Source: DAISJM01 sp036821485 (GTDB lineage Bacteria > Verrucomicrobiota > Kiritimatiellia > CAIQIC01 > JAGNIJ01). Taken from it: 53,907 nt of DNA. The translations under genes were made by a program, and so were the position numbers. Every line of letters starts with the position of its first letter. Position 1 is the first letter of the stretch. Positions 42,211 to 50,399 of this stretch are shown here, in pieces. The stretch spans positions 1 through 53,907 of the forward strand of contig DAISJM010000023.1 in assembly GCA_036821485.1 (NCBI GenBank), given 5' to 3'. The notes beneath the pieces are model-generated. The model was not told the origin of the DNA. It made no database searches and was given only the letters and a program-made list of their open reading frames with translations.

Positions 42211-43482
42211 ATGTCTGAAATCATCGATGTCGTAGGCCGGGAGATCCTGGATTCCCGCGGTAATCCAACCGTGGAAGTGGAAGTTCGCCTTGGTTCCGGC
42301 GCGGTCGGCCGCGCGGCCGTCCCCTCGGGCGCGTCCACGGGCGAGAACGAGGCGATCGAGCTTCGCGATGGCGACAAGAAGCGCTATCTCGGCAAGGGCG
42401 TCCTCAAGGCCGTCAGCAACGTCAACAACATCATTTTCCCTGAAATCGTCGGCTTCGACGCCTTGGAACAGGCCCAGCTCGATCAGCGCCTGATCGAACT
42501 CGACGGCACCGAGACCAAGAGCAAGCTCGGCGCCAACGCGATCCTCGGCGTATCCCTCGCCGCCGCCCATGCGGCCTCGCAGTTCGTCGGCCTTCCCCTC
42601 TTCCGCTACATCGGCGGGACCAACGCCAAGGTGCTGCCCGTTCCCATGATGAACGTGCTGAACGGCGGCGCGCATTCCGACGCCCCCGTGGATGTGCAGG
42701 AATTCATGATCTGCCCCAAGGGCGCGCCGACTTTCTCGGAAGCGCTCCGCATGGGCACCGAAGTCTTCCACGCCCTGAAGAGCGTGTTGAAGAAGCAGGG
42801 CCTGAGCACGGCCGTGGGCGATGAAGGCGGTTTTGCGCCGAACCTCTCCAGCAACGTCGCCGCGCTGGACGCGATCATGGAAGCCATCGGGGTCGCCGGC
42901 TACAAGGCGGGCAAGGATGTCTTCATCTGCCTCGATCCGGCCGCGAGTGAATTCTACGATGTGAAGAAGAAGAAATACGTCTTCAAGAAGAGCGACAAGT
43001 CGGAGAAGACCTCCGAGCAGATGGTCGACTTCTGGGAGAAGTGGGTCAAGGCCTACCCGATCATCAGCATCGAGGACGGCATGGCCGAAGGCGACTGGAC
43101 GGGCTGGAAGCTCATGACCGAGCGCCTCGGCGACAAGATCCAGCTCGTGGGCGATGATCTGTTTGTCACCAACACCAAGTTCCTCCGCAAGGGCATCGAG
43201 AAGGGCGTGGCGAACTCGATCCTGATCAAGGTCAACCAGATCGGGACACTCACCGAGACGCTGGACGCCATCGAAATGGCAAAGAACGCGGGCTATACCT
43301 CCGTGATCAGCCATCGTTCCGGCGAGACCGAAGATGCAACCATCGCCGACATCGCCGTGGCCACCAACGCGGGCCAGATCAAGACCGGCTCCCTGAGCCG
43401 CACAGACCGCATCTGCAAGTACAACCAGCTCCTCCGCATTGAGGAGACGCTGGGCGACACGGCGCGGTACGGCATCCGCTAA
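42211..43482 (+). CDS. eno: enolase
   Basis: Glycolytic enolase interconverting 2-phosphoglycerate and PEP. Start ATG 42211 with AGGAG 8 nt upstream. Motifs: REILDSRGNPTVEVEV, VPSGASTGENEA, MMNVLNGGAHSDAPVDVQEFMI, SIEDGMAEGDW (Mg ligands) with LVGDDLFVTN, catalytic Lys in LIKVNQIGTLTET, and SHRSGETED. The 423-residue length is usual, with an insertion-like KKKKYVFKKSDKSEKTSE in a surface loop, seen in some lineages. Followed by a terminator and ftsB, an arrangement also known in proteobacteria. Confidence 0.97.
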   Translation: MSEIIDVVGREILDSRGNPTVEVEVRLGSGAVGRAAVPSGASTGENEAIELRDGDKKRYLGKGVLKAVSNVNNIIFPEIVGFDALEQAQLDQRLIELDGTETKSKLGANAILGVSLAAAHAASQFVGLPLFRYIGGTNAKVLPVPMMNVLNGGAHSDAPVDVQEFMICPKGAPTFSEALRMGTEVFHALKSVLKKQGLSTAVGDEGGFAPNLSSNVAALDAIMEAIGVAGYKAGKDVFICLDPAASEFYDVKKKKYVFKKSDKSEKTSEQMVDFWEKWVKAYPIISIEDGMAEGDWTGWKLMTERLGDKIQLVGDDLFVTNTKFLRKGIEKGVANSILIKVNQIGTLTETLDAIEMAKNAGYTSVISHRSGETEDATIADIAVATNAGQIKTGSLSRTDRICKYNQLLRIEETLGDTARYGIR

Positions 43483-43511
43483 TTGTCTCCGCAAGGAGCC
43501 GAAACAGGTTT

Positions 43512-43538
43512 GAGGACGCGGGTGATCCCCGCGTCCTC
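43512..43538 (+). terminator. eno terminator
   Basis: An 11-bp perfect stem GAGGACGCGGG/CCCGCGTCCTC around TGATC, followed by GCTGTTTGGG. Confidence 0.65.
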
Positions 43539-43562
43539 GCTGTTTGGGCCGCTGCCTTTTTG

Positions 43563-43591
43563 TGGACGTTCGCGCGCGGGTGGCCTAGAAT
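43563..43591 (+). promoter_or_regulatory. candidate ftsB promoter
   Basis: TGGACG (43563-43568) and TAGAAT (43586-43591) are 17 nt apart; the expected start site lies about 20 nt before the ftsB ATG. Confidence 0.4.
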
Positions 43592-43618
43592 GAAATTATC
43601 TCTATTTGTTTGAGCATC

Positions 43619-43942
43619 ATGAACTTCTGGGTGCTGATATACAGGATTGGCTGGTTCGCCCTCGCCGTGCTCATCGTGGTGGCTCTCGCCTCCCTCTTTG
43701 TTCCGCAGATCAAGCAGTACCAGGAATATCACCGCAAGCAGACCACCCTCGAGGCCGACATCGCCCTGGAGAAGCAGATGCTCAAGCATCTCCAGGAACA
43801 GCAGCAGCGCCTGAAATCGGATCCGCGGTTCGTGGAGAAGATCGCCCGCGAGGAATTCGGCTACGCCAAACCCGGCGAAACCATCTTCAAGTTCGTGGAA
43901 GAAGAACCACAGACACGGACCCCAGCCACCGGCTCCCGGTGA
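43619..43942 (+). CDS. ftsB: FtsB/DivIC-type septum formation protein
   Basis: A small bitopic membrane protein: membrane span at about residues 8-28 (IGWFALAVLIVVALASLF), a coiled coil (QEYHRKQTTLEADIALEKQMLKHLQEQQQRL), and FVEKIAREEFGYAKPGETIFKF, which matches the FtsB/DivIC end. It would join FtsL and FtsQ in the divisome. Start ATG 43619; TTG 43610 is possible. Its stop overlaps the next gene (GTGA). The eno-ftsB adjacency supports the call. Confidence 0.85.
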   Translation: MNFWVLIYRIGWFALAVLIVVALASLFVPQIKQYQEYHRKQTTLEADIALEKQMLKHLQEQQQRLKSDPRFVEKIAREEFGYAKPGETIFKFVEEEPQTRTPATGSR

Positions 43943-44139
43943 AAATCAGCGTCCAGAAGACCTATCCCCAGCGCGAATGCCCGTCCTGCGCCGGCGAGGT
44001 GCCATCGAACAACAACCGGTGCCCGATCTGCGGTTACCTGTTTCCCCAGCCGACACTGGTCCAGAAATCATTCCGAATCGGCGGCGCGCTGATCATGCTC
44101 GGACTTCTTCTGCTGTTGCTCGCGATGAGCCTGCTCTAG
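43939..44139 (+). CDS. zinc-ribbon membrane microprotein
   Basis: A 66-residue protein starting at GTG 43939, overlapping the ftsB stop by four bases. It has a treble-clef-like zinc ribbon, CPSC-x11-CPIC at about residues 14-32, and a C-terminal membrane span (IGGALIMLGLLLLLLAMSLL). Zinc ribbons of this sort are found in small adaptor proteins; the family is not one I can name. The coupling to ftsB suggests expression together, though not necessarily a role in division. Confidence 0.65.
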   Translation: MKISVQKTYPQRECPSCAGEVPSNNNRCPICGYLFPQPTLVQKSFRIGGALIMLGLLLLLLAMSLL

Positions 44140-44146
44140 GCTGGCC

Positions 44147-44866
44147 TCAGGATTGCTCCATCTCTCCGCGAAGACGGGCCACACCGCTGGAATAGCGGCT
44201 GAAGAGAATAGCCACCAACCACAAGGCAATCATGGACGCCACGGCAATTGCGATATGCAGATGACTCGACGGCTCCTGTAACTGCGCCGCGCTGCTGCCG
44301 ATCAACGTGCAAGGGATCGCCGCAGGCAGAATGCCCAGCGCACTCCCCACCAGGAAATCGATATGTCCCACCGGCGATAGCCCCAGCAGCAGATTGATCA
44401 CCACGCCACTGATCGGCAACTGGCGCGCAAGAAACACGGTCAGATAAGCGCGCTTATGAAAGAGACCGCCCAGCCTCGCCAGTCTCGGCCAGTGCGCCAC
44501 CACGAAGTCACGCCCACCCCACCGCACAAACAGGAACAAGGCGTAATAGCCAAGAAGAGTGGGAATCTGGGTCCAGACCAGGCCCCACGTGAGCCCGAAC
44601 ACCAACCCGCCGATGGGACAGAACAGGAGTCGCGGTGCGCCAAGGGCGACCAGCGCAAGGACCGCCAGCATGTAGATCAGCACCCCCATCGCCCCGGCAT
44701 TTTGAACGGTGGCGCGAATCTCCGACACGTGTCGCAGGTAGCCGCGCAGCGGGGTGGCATAGATCACCAACAATCCCAACGTCAGCACGGTAATCAACAC
44801 CAGCGGCTTGCCGACGGGACGGCGCACGCTACGGACTTGGGCATTCGTTGTTGATTCAGATTCCAT
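44147..44866 (-). CDS. VTT-domain (TVP38/DedA-like) membrane protein
   Basis: A 239-residue protein with about six membrane spans. The conserved VTT block is seen as APRLLFCPIGGLVFGLTWGLVW, FLARQLPISGVVINLLLGLSPVGHIDFLVGSALGILPA, matching the TVP38/TMEM64 family (G..FG...G and F.AR..P). Members are linked to lipid or phospholipid trafficking. Last gene of the folD-lptF-VTT minus-strand unit, 26 nt from lptF. Confidence 0.82.
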   Translation of the reverse strand: MESESTTNAQVRSVRRPVGKPLVLITVLTLGLLVIYATPLRGYLRHVSEIRATVQNAGAMGVLIYMLAVLALVALGAPRLLFCPIGGLVFGLTWGLVWTQIPTLLGYYALFLFVRWGGRDFVVAHWPRLARLGGLFHKRAYLTVFLARQLPISGVVINLLLGLSPVGHIDFLVGSALGILPAAIPCTLIGSSAAQLQEPSSHLHIAIAVASMIALWLVAILFSRYSSGVARLRGEMEQS

Positions 44867-44892
44867 GACTGCGGGATCCTGCCGACCTTCCC

Positions 44893-46023
44893 CTAGTTGA
44901 TCTTCCGAATGGAGAAGAATCCGGCCACTTCAAAGCCGATCACGGGTATCCAGATGATCAGGTCCGGTCTCGCACCGGGGTGGTCAATCAGCGCGTCGGC
45001 GAGAATGATGAAGAAGTAGTACGCAAACACCAGACCCAGGCTGATGGCAATCCCCACGGAGGATTCCCGCCGCCGCGACTTCATGGCCAGCGGAATGCCC
45101 AACAGCGGCAGGGCAAAGCACGTCAGGGAGAGTGCAAGTCGCTTGTTGGCCTCAACCACCATACCCATGCGCTGCCGCAGCAAATCTTTCACGCTGAGTT
45201 GCGGATAGACCGCCCGGATATGGCGAATGGAGGTGATCAGCTCGCGGTAAGTCATGTCCGACGTCTTCTTGCGAACGTTCTGCTTCTTCAGCAGGTCGGC
45301 AAATGCCAATTTGACCGGGTAGTGTTTCGCGTTGATGTATCGCGCGCGGGTCGGATCCTCGGGATGCTTGGCGTCAGGCTCATCGATCCTCACATCGTAC
45401 AAGTCGATCAACAGCGCCTGCTGCTGAGCGTCGGCACTCATCGTGCCCGTCTTCGCTCGCACGCTGCGGCGGACACCTTCTGAGCCCAACTCGTAGATCA
45501 CCACATCCTTGAGCTGATTGTTGCGGCCCTTCTTTGCGACATACACCATGTAGCCCGGAAAATCCCTGACAAACCGGCCCTCGTCCAAGAGGTTGATCGG
45601 ATTCTCCATGCCGAGCTGAGCCAGCATCCGCCTCTGGGCAAAGTGACTCAGCGGCGCCACCGTGCCGCTCAACGCGAGGCACACCCCCGAGAGCGCCAGG
45701 GAGAGCAGTATGATCGGGGAAATCACCTGCCACATGCTCAGGCCGCATGCCTTCATGGCAGTCATCTCACCATCGAATGATAGCCGGCCAAACTGAAGCA
45801 ACACGGCCGTCAACGTGCTCATCGGTATGGAGAAGGTGAAGATGAAGGGAATGTTGTAGAGGAAGTACTTCAGCATCAGCCACCCGGACACTCCGCGGGC
45901 CAGCAAGTCAATGGCCTTCATCACGGCGCCCACGCACATGACGAAGGTGAAGACCATGAGCGTCACGGCAAACGTGATCGCGAAATCCCACGAGAGATAT
46001 TTGTGAAGTATCTTCAATTTCAA
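44893..46023 (-). CDS. lptF: LptF/LptG permease of the LPS exporter
   Basis: A 376-residue YjgP/YjgQ family permease; LptF and LptG with LptB extract LPS from the inner membrane. Start TTG 46023 (or 46017), 11-17 nt after the folD stop. Two N-terminal spans (LMVFTFVMCVGAVMKAIDL, YNIPFIFTFSIPMSTLTAVL) with EMTAMKACGLS, a periplasmic jellyroll (about 130-270) and three C-terminal spans including LALSLTCFALPLLGIPLA. F and G cannot be told apart from sequence alone; no second permease is in the window. Confidence 0.88.
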   Translation of the reverse strand: MKLKILHKYLSWDFAITFAVTLMVFTFVMCVGAVMKAIDLLARGVSGWLMLKYFLYNIPFIFTFSIPMSTLTAVLLQFGRLSFDGEMTAMKACGLSMWQVISPIILLSLALSGVCLALSGTVAPLSHFAQRRMLAQLGMENPINLLDEGRFVRDFPGYMVYVAKKGRNNQLKDVVIYELGSEGVRRSVRAKTGTMSADAQQQALLIDLYDVRIDEPDAKHPEDPTRARYINAKHYPVKLAFADLLKKQNVRKKTSDMTYRELITSIRHIRAVYPQLSVKDLLRQRMGMVVEANKRLALSLTCFALPLLGIPLAMKSRRRESSVGIAISLGLVFAYYFFIILADALIDHPGARPDLIIWIPVIGFEVAGFFSIRKIN

Positions 46024-46034
46024 TTCCGACGCAG

Positions 46035-46919
46035 CTACGCTTTCGCCAACTCCTTGGCGGACGCGACCGTGTTGTAGAGCAACATCGTAATCGTCATGGG
46101 CCCCACCCCACCCGGCACCGGCGTGATAGCCGACGCCCTCTCCTTCACCCCATCGAAATCCACATCGCCTACCAGGCGGAACCCGGACTTCTTCGATGCA
46201 TCCGGAATCCGATTGACGCCCACATCGATCACAACGGCGCCCTCGCGGATCATGTCCGCGCGGATCGTTTGCGGATGTCCTGCCGCCGCCACGACGATAT
46301 CCGCCTGGCGCGTGAAGTAGCCGATATCTTTCGTACGCGTGTGACACATGGTGACCGTCGCGTTGCCGAGGTCGCTCTTCTGGGAAAGCATGTTGGCCAG
46401 CGGACGGCCGACGATGTTACTGCGGCCCACGATGACGACATGAGAACCCGCGATCTTGATGCCAGACCGCTTGAGAATTTGAAGCACCCCATGCGGCGTG
46501 CACGGCAGGAACGCCGGCAATCCCAGCATCATCCGGCCCACGCTGACTGGATGGAATCCATCCACATCTTTCTCCGGACGGATGGCCGCGATGACCGCTT
46601 GTTCCATCGACGTGTCCGGCAGCGGAAGCTGAACCAGGATGCCGTGAATCTTCGGGTCCTCGTTGAAGCGATGTACGACATCGAGAATTTCCTGACGGGA
46701 GGCCGTCGCGGGCAACAGGATCTCGGACGAGAAGATGCCCACTTCCCCACAGGCCTTTTCCTTGCCCGTTACGTAGGACCGCGAGGCCGGATTGTCCCCG
46801 ACGAGCAAGACGCCGAGGCCCGGCACGACACCGCGGGTCTTGAGGGAGGCCACGTCCCGCGTCAGCTCTTCCCTCATCTCCTGCGCAATGACTTTTCCGT
46901 CCAGAATCCGCGCCGTCAT
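46035..46919 (-). CDS. folD: bifunctional methylene-THF dehydrogenase/cyclohydrolase
   Basis: The 294-residue FolD makes 10-formyl-THF from methylene-THF in two steps. Blocks: SYVTGKEKACGEVGI with the catalytic Lys, ILVQLPLP, EKDVDGFHPVSVG, the NAD(P) motif VVIVGRSNIVGRPLA, and the C-terminal PVPGGVGPMTITML signature. GGAAGG precedes the ATG. First gene of the folD-lptF-VTT unit. Confidence 0.96.
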   Translation of the reverse strand: MTARILDGKVIAQEMREELTRDVASLKTRGVVPGLGVLLVGDNPASRSYVTGKEKACGEVGIFSSEILLPATASRQEILDVVHRFNEDPKIHGILVQLPLPDTSMEQAVIAAIRPEKDVDGFHPVSVGRMMLGLPAFLPCTPHGVLQILKRSGIKIAGSHVVIVGRSNIVGRPLANMLSQKSDLGNATVTMCHTRTKDIGYFTRQADIVVAAAGHPQTIRADMIREGAVVIDVGVNRIPDASKKSGFRLVGDVDFDGVKERASAITPVPGGVGPMTITMLLYNTVASAKELAKA

Positions 46920-47010
46920 GAATCAACCTTCCGTGATGGTGTTCCACCGCGTCACACCGCGGTCAATCTAGCGATATGGAGACAAGACCTCAACACCAGA
47001 CACCAAGCCT

Positions 47011-48081
47011 TTACCCGTGGATGGGTCGGGCCCGGTCACGCAGATGACCCGGACTCCGCCCGGCCCACACAGCCATGGCCTCGGCCACTACACTGATGGC
47101 CACTTGTTCCGGCCCCTCAGCCCCAAGGTCCAATCCCACCGGTCCGTACACGCGCGACCGAGCTTCTTGGTCGAGCCCCTCCAGGATTTCCTCCCGGCGC
47201 GACCGCGAGCCCAGCAGCCCAATGTAAGGCGACCCTGCCGCTGCAAAGAAGCGAATCCACCCCTTATCCTGGGCCAGAATGTGATGCTTCACCACGGCCA
47301 GCGCATTCGCCCCGGAGGGTATTTCCGAAGCCCCCTCCCCGGGATGCGCCTTCACCAGTCGCTCGGCACCCGGGAACCGGTTGGGCGCCAAGTAGGCAGC
47401 ACGGTGATCAACCACGGTCACACGAAATCCGGCCTCCACGGCGAGTCTGACCAGCGGCACTGCATCGTCACCCGCACCGCAGACCACCAGGTGCGGCGGT
47501 GGTGAAAGGAATTCCGAGAAGACTGGGACATTCCCGACGTCGGTGTAAATCGAAGTTCCGGCCTTGAGGGCCTCCTCCGCGGCACCCTTCAACACGTCTG
47601 CGTTTCCCGGGGCAGCGCCGGACGACCTTCCACCCACAATGCAAATCTGGCCAGCCGCATCGCCCGCAAGTGCGTAGGCAATGGACACCGGGCTGTCGCC
47701 CCGCATCAACGAGCCCAGCTCGGAAAGAAGACCGTCCTGCTTCCCCGGCACCAACGGCAGGACAAGGATGTCCACCTTGCCGTTGCAGCCTACGCCCAAA
47801 CCCCAAACCACATCCTCCCGGCCACTCGTGTCATAGTGCAGCAGGCGAGCCGTGGAACCCGACATAAGCTTCAGCGCGTTCTCCCGAACATCACCCTCCA
47901 GACACCCACCGCTTACGTTGCCGAGCAGGGTGCCGTCATCACGCACCAACACCTTGGCGCCGGGCTGCCGGTAGGCGGAACCCTCCAGGCGGACGATCAC
48001 CGCCAAGGCGCACGGCCGACCCTGTGCCCCAAGGGCCTGCGCCTCCTCGACGACCGCGCGGGTCTCCTGCCAGTTCTTCAT
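47011..48081 (-). CDS. XdhC/CoxI family protein
   Basis: A 356-residue protein of the XdhC family, whose members insert sulfurated molybdenum cofactor into xanthine dehydrogenase-like enzymes. N-terminal XdhC_CoxI block: GSAYRQPGAKVLVRDDG, LLGNVSGGCLEGDV. C-terminal Rossmann block: HLVVCGAGDDAVPLVRLA, FRVTVVDHR, YIGLLGSRSRR. The start is ATG 48081, with AAAGGA upstream; an ATG at 48102 lies at or before the transcription start suggested by the TATAAT at 48111-48116. No molybdenum hydroxylase is in the window, so its client is unknown. Confidence 0.85.
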   Translation of the reverse strand: MKNWQETRAVVEEAQALGAQGRPCALAVIVRLEGSAYRQPGAKVLVRDDGTLLGNVSGGCLEGDVRENALKLMSGSTARLLHYDTSGREDVVWGLGVGCNGKVDILVLPLVPGKQDGLLSELGSLMRGDSPVSIAYALAGDAAGQICIVGGRSSGAAPGNADVLKGAAEEALKAGTSIYTDVGNVPVFSEFLSPPPHLVVCGAGDDAVPLVRLAVEAGFRVTVVDHRAAYLAPNRFPGAERLVKAHPGEGASEIPSGANALAVVKHHILAQDKGWIRFFAAAGSPYIGLLGSRSRREEILEGLDQEARSRVYGPVGLDLGAEGPEQVAISVVAEAMAVWAGRSPGHLRDRARPIHG

Positions 48082-48110
48082 GGAGACTTGCTTTCCTTTC
48101 ATGCTGGGCG

Positions 48111-48116
48111 ATTATA
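48111..48116 (-). promoter_or_regulatory. putative -10 box of the XdhC gene
   Basis: An exact TATAAT on the minus strand; no good -35 element lies 16-18 nt upstream. Transcription would begin near 48103, supporting the downstream ATG. Confidence 0.4.
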
Positions 48117-48147
48117 GCGGTCGCGGACGAAAGCGGGGACTACAAAA

Positions 48148-48849
48148 ATGGCAACAACAGGAAATGCCTTGCGCTTGGTAGTGATCACCGGAGTCACGCG
48201 CGGACTTGGCCGCGCCATGGCTGAACGGTTTGCGCAGGATGGACACACCGTCCTCGGATGCGGCAGATCCCTCTCGGCCGTGAAGGATTTGCAGTACCTG
48301 CTGGGGAAACCACACTGCTTCTCCCTTGTGGATGTGGCTGATGCCGCACAGGTTCAGAAATGGGCGGAGAAACTCCTCGCCGACTACGGCGCACCGGATC
48401 TGGTCATAAATAACGCGGCGCTCACCGCCGATCCGGCACCGCTTTGGACCGTGTCAGAAAGCTCGTTCTCGTCGGTCATCGACACCAACATCAAGGGAGT
48501 CTTCCACGTCATCCGGTCCTTCGCACCCGCCATGATCAGCCGCCGAACCGGCGTCATCGTCAACATCAGTTCCGCCTGGGGCCGTTCGACCGATCCTAAC
48601 GTCGCGCCCTATTGCGCCACAAAATGGGCCATCGAGGGACTCACGCAGGCCTTTGCCCAGGAACTGCCGCAAGGGATGGCCACCGTCGCATTGAATCCGG
48701 GCATCATCAATACGGACATGCTCAGGCAATGCTTCGGTGAGGATGCCTCGGCACACGCCACCCCCGGGGATTGGGTCCAGCGTGCCGTTCCGTTCATCCT
48801 TCAACTGGGCCCGCGCGACAACGGCAAGTCACTCAATGTTCCGAACTGA
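48148..48849 (+). CDS. short-chain dehydrogenase/reductase
   Basis: A 233-residue classical SDR. TGVTRGLGRAMAE is the nucleotide-binding TGxxxGxG motif, NNAAL the NNAG equivalent, ISSAWG the catalytic Ser segment and YCATK the YxxxK pair. The LNPGIINTDML loop is usual. Substrate cannot be told; the family ranges from fatty-acid to sugar and pteridine reductases. No ribosome binding site stands out. Its 3' end overlaps the convergent GDPD gene by 17 nt. Confidence 0.88.
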   Translation: MATTGNALRLVVITGVTRGLGRAMAERFAQDGHTVLGCGRSLSAVKDLQYLLGKPHCFSLVDVADAAQVQKWAEKLLADYGAPDLVINNAALTADPAPLWTVSESSFSSVIDTNIKGVFHVIRSFAPAMISRRTGVIVNISSAWGRSTDPNVAPYCATKWAIEGLTQAFAQELPQGMATVALNPGIINTDMLRQCFGEDASAHATPGDWVQRAVPFILQLGPRDNGKSLNVPN

Positions 48850-49600
48850 GGCGTGCAGCCAAAGCGGTCCTCATCCAGCCGGGCCTGTTGGTTACCAGGT
48901 AGTCCACGCCAAGTCGTACAAGTTCAGCCGCCAAGCCCGCATCGTCCACCGTCCACGCAAACAGCTTGAGACCTTCTTGTAGGGCCCGGCGCACAAAGGC
49001 TTGGTCGACGTGCCCGCGTACACCGATTCCCAGCCCATCCAACTTCGCCTCGCGGGTCTGCTGTGAGAGAGCTTCAATGGCCGGCGACCAACCCCGGGCG
49101 GCACTCGGGGTCTTCAATTCCACGTTCCACAGCACTTCACTGACTGGCAACTGCTGCCGCGCAAGCCGCATGACCTCCCGGGAAAACCCGACAACACCCA
49201 GTTGGTCGACAGTCAAGGGACAGCGTTCAAGAACACCGAGCAAGGGGGCCATGATGTCCACCCCGCACTTGATCTCAATAAACACCTTTCGGCCGGGCGG
49301 CACTTCCGCAAGCACCTCACCAAGTTCCGGAATGCGCTCGTCGGCCCAGGCCATACCCTTCCATGAACCGGCATCCAACTGCCGCAGCTTGGACATGGTC
49401 GCCGATGCGATCTCCACCTCCAGACCGGCCGTACGGAGCGCCGATTCATCATGAATGACCACCACGTGCCCGTCGCGCGTCATGCGCACGTCGAGTTCAA
49501 CCCCGTCGGCCCCCTGCTCCCACGCCAACTGAAATGCCGCCCGGGTATTCTCTGGCGCCTCACGGGAGGCCCCTCTGTGTCCAACAATCTTCGTCTTCAT
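48833..49600 (-). CDS. ugpQ: glycerophosphodiester phosphodiesterase
   Basis: A 255-residue cytoplasmic GDPD-type TIM-barrel enzyme that cleaves glycerophosphodiesters to glycerol-3-phosphate and alcohol. Catalytic region IVGHRGASREAPENT with GVELDVRMTRDGHVVVIHDES (Glu-Asp metal ligands, second His), FIEIKCG (third Glu) and FAWTVDD. No signal peptide, as in UgpQ rather than GlpQ. Overlaps the convergent SDR gene by 17 nt. Confidence 0.9.
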   Translation of the reverse strand: MKTKIVGHRGASREAPENTRAAFQLAWEQGADGVELDVRMTRDGHVVVIHDESALRTAGLEVEIASATMSKLRQLDAGSWKGMAWADERIPELGEVLAEVPPGRKVFIEIKCGVDIMAPLLGVLERCPLTVDQLGVVGFSREVMRLARQQLPVSEVLWNVELKTPSAARGWSPAIEALSQQTREAKLDGLGIGVRGHVDQAFVRRALQEGLKLFAWTVDDAGLAAELVRLGVDYLVTNRPGWMRTALAARLSSEH

Positions 49601-49668
49601 GGCTCAGGCAGTAAGCTTAGACCAATGATTCCTTTTTTCAACACACAGCAACAAGCCGCGCATCAGGG

Positions 49669-49697
49669 TTGAGCTTCCGCGCGGAACCATGTACTTT
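49669..49697 (+). promoter_or_regulatory. candidate promoter with 12-bp palindrome
   Basis: TTGAGC (49669-49674) and TACTTT (49692-49697) are 17 nt apart. The spacer contains the perfect palindrome TTCCGCGCGGAA (49675-49686), placed as a repressor operator would be. It precedes the SGNH lipoprotein gene. Confidence 0.35.
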
Positions 49698-49723
49698 CTG
49701 CCCATAGCATTGCACCGGAGGAC

Positions 49724-50389
49724 ATGATGAAGCAGATTCCTGGCGTAGCGGCAGCAACCCTGTTCCTGATGGCTGTAGTTCTGTGCGTAGGCCTGACCGC
49801 CTGCGAAGATAACGGCGGTGGCGGTGTACTCGGCGCCGGCTATAACTTCGGTGACAACGACCCCAACACCATGCTGGCCATGGGCGACAGCATTACGGCC
49901 GGCAGCAGCAATCCGGGCGGCATCCCCTATCCAGCACGCCTTGCCGCAGCCACCGGGCGCACGGTCGTCAATCGCGGAAATGGCGGCACCTCATCCTCGT
50001 ACGGCGCCGGGACCGTCAACAATAACCTGCTCCAATACAAGCCGGGCTACCTGCTCATCCTCTACGGCATCATCGACATCGAGAATGGATCCAGCGAGGA
50101 TGCCATCATCGCAAACCTGCGCACCATGATCACCGCCGCCCGCAGCAACCAGACCATTCCCGTGCTGGCCACCTTGACCCCTGTCTTTGATTCCCATGAG
50201 ATGTACGCCGCCAGCGTGCGATCGGTCAACGAGCGCATCCGCCAATTGGCCGGCAGCGAAAACGTACCCTTGGCCGATGTTGGGGGCGCGCTCGAAGGAC
50301 AGCGCCAGCTCTTCCTCGAAGACGGGTTGCACCCGAATGATGAGGGCGAGCAGGCGATTGCCTCTGTGTTCTACGGGGTCTTGATGTAG
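49724..50389 (+). CDS. SGNH-hydrolase-like lipoprotein
   Basis: A 221-residue lipoprotein (lipobox LTAC; ribosome binding site GGAGG). The SGNH/GDSL fold is seen in MLAMGDSITAG (block I Ser), the block II region VVNRGNGGTSS, and DGLHPNDEG (block V Asp-His). Block III, normally GxND, reads LYGIIDIENG, so the oxyanion Asn is not at its place. The protein may be an esterase of altered mechanism or a binding protein. Convergent with the DUF4139 pair; the stops are 10 nt apart in a small palindrome. Confidence 0.8.
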   Translation: MMKQIPGVAAATLFLMAVVLCVGLTACEDNGGGGVLGAGYNFGDNDPNTMLAMGDSITAGSSNPGGIPYPARLAAATGRTVVNRGNGGTSSSYGAGTVNNNLLQYKPGYLLILYGIIDIENGSSEDAIIANLRTMITAARSNQTIPVLATLTPVFDSHEMYAASVRSVNERIRQLAGSENVPLADVGGALEGQRQLFLEDGLHPNDEGEQAIASVFYGVLM

Positions 50390-50399
50390 AAGGCCTGCC

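Noticed and set aside
47011..48849. XdhC and SDR as part of a molybdenum hydroxylase cluster
   Set aside because: No large, FAD or FeS hydroxylase subunit is present; the neighbours are unrelated and on opposite strands.
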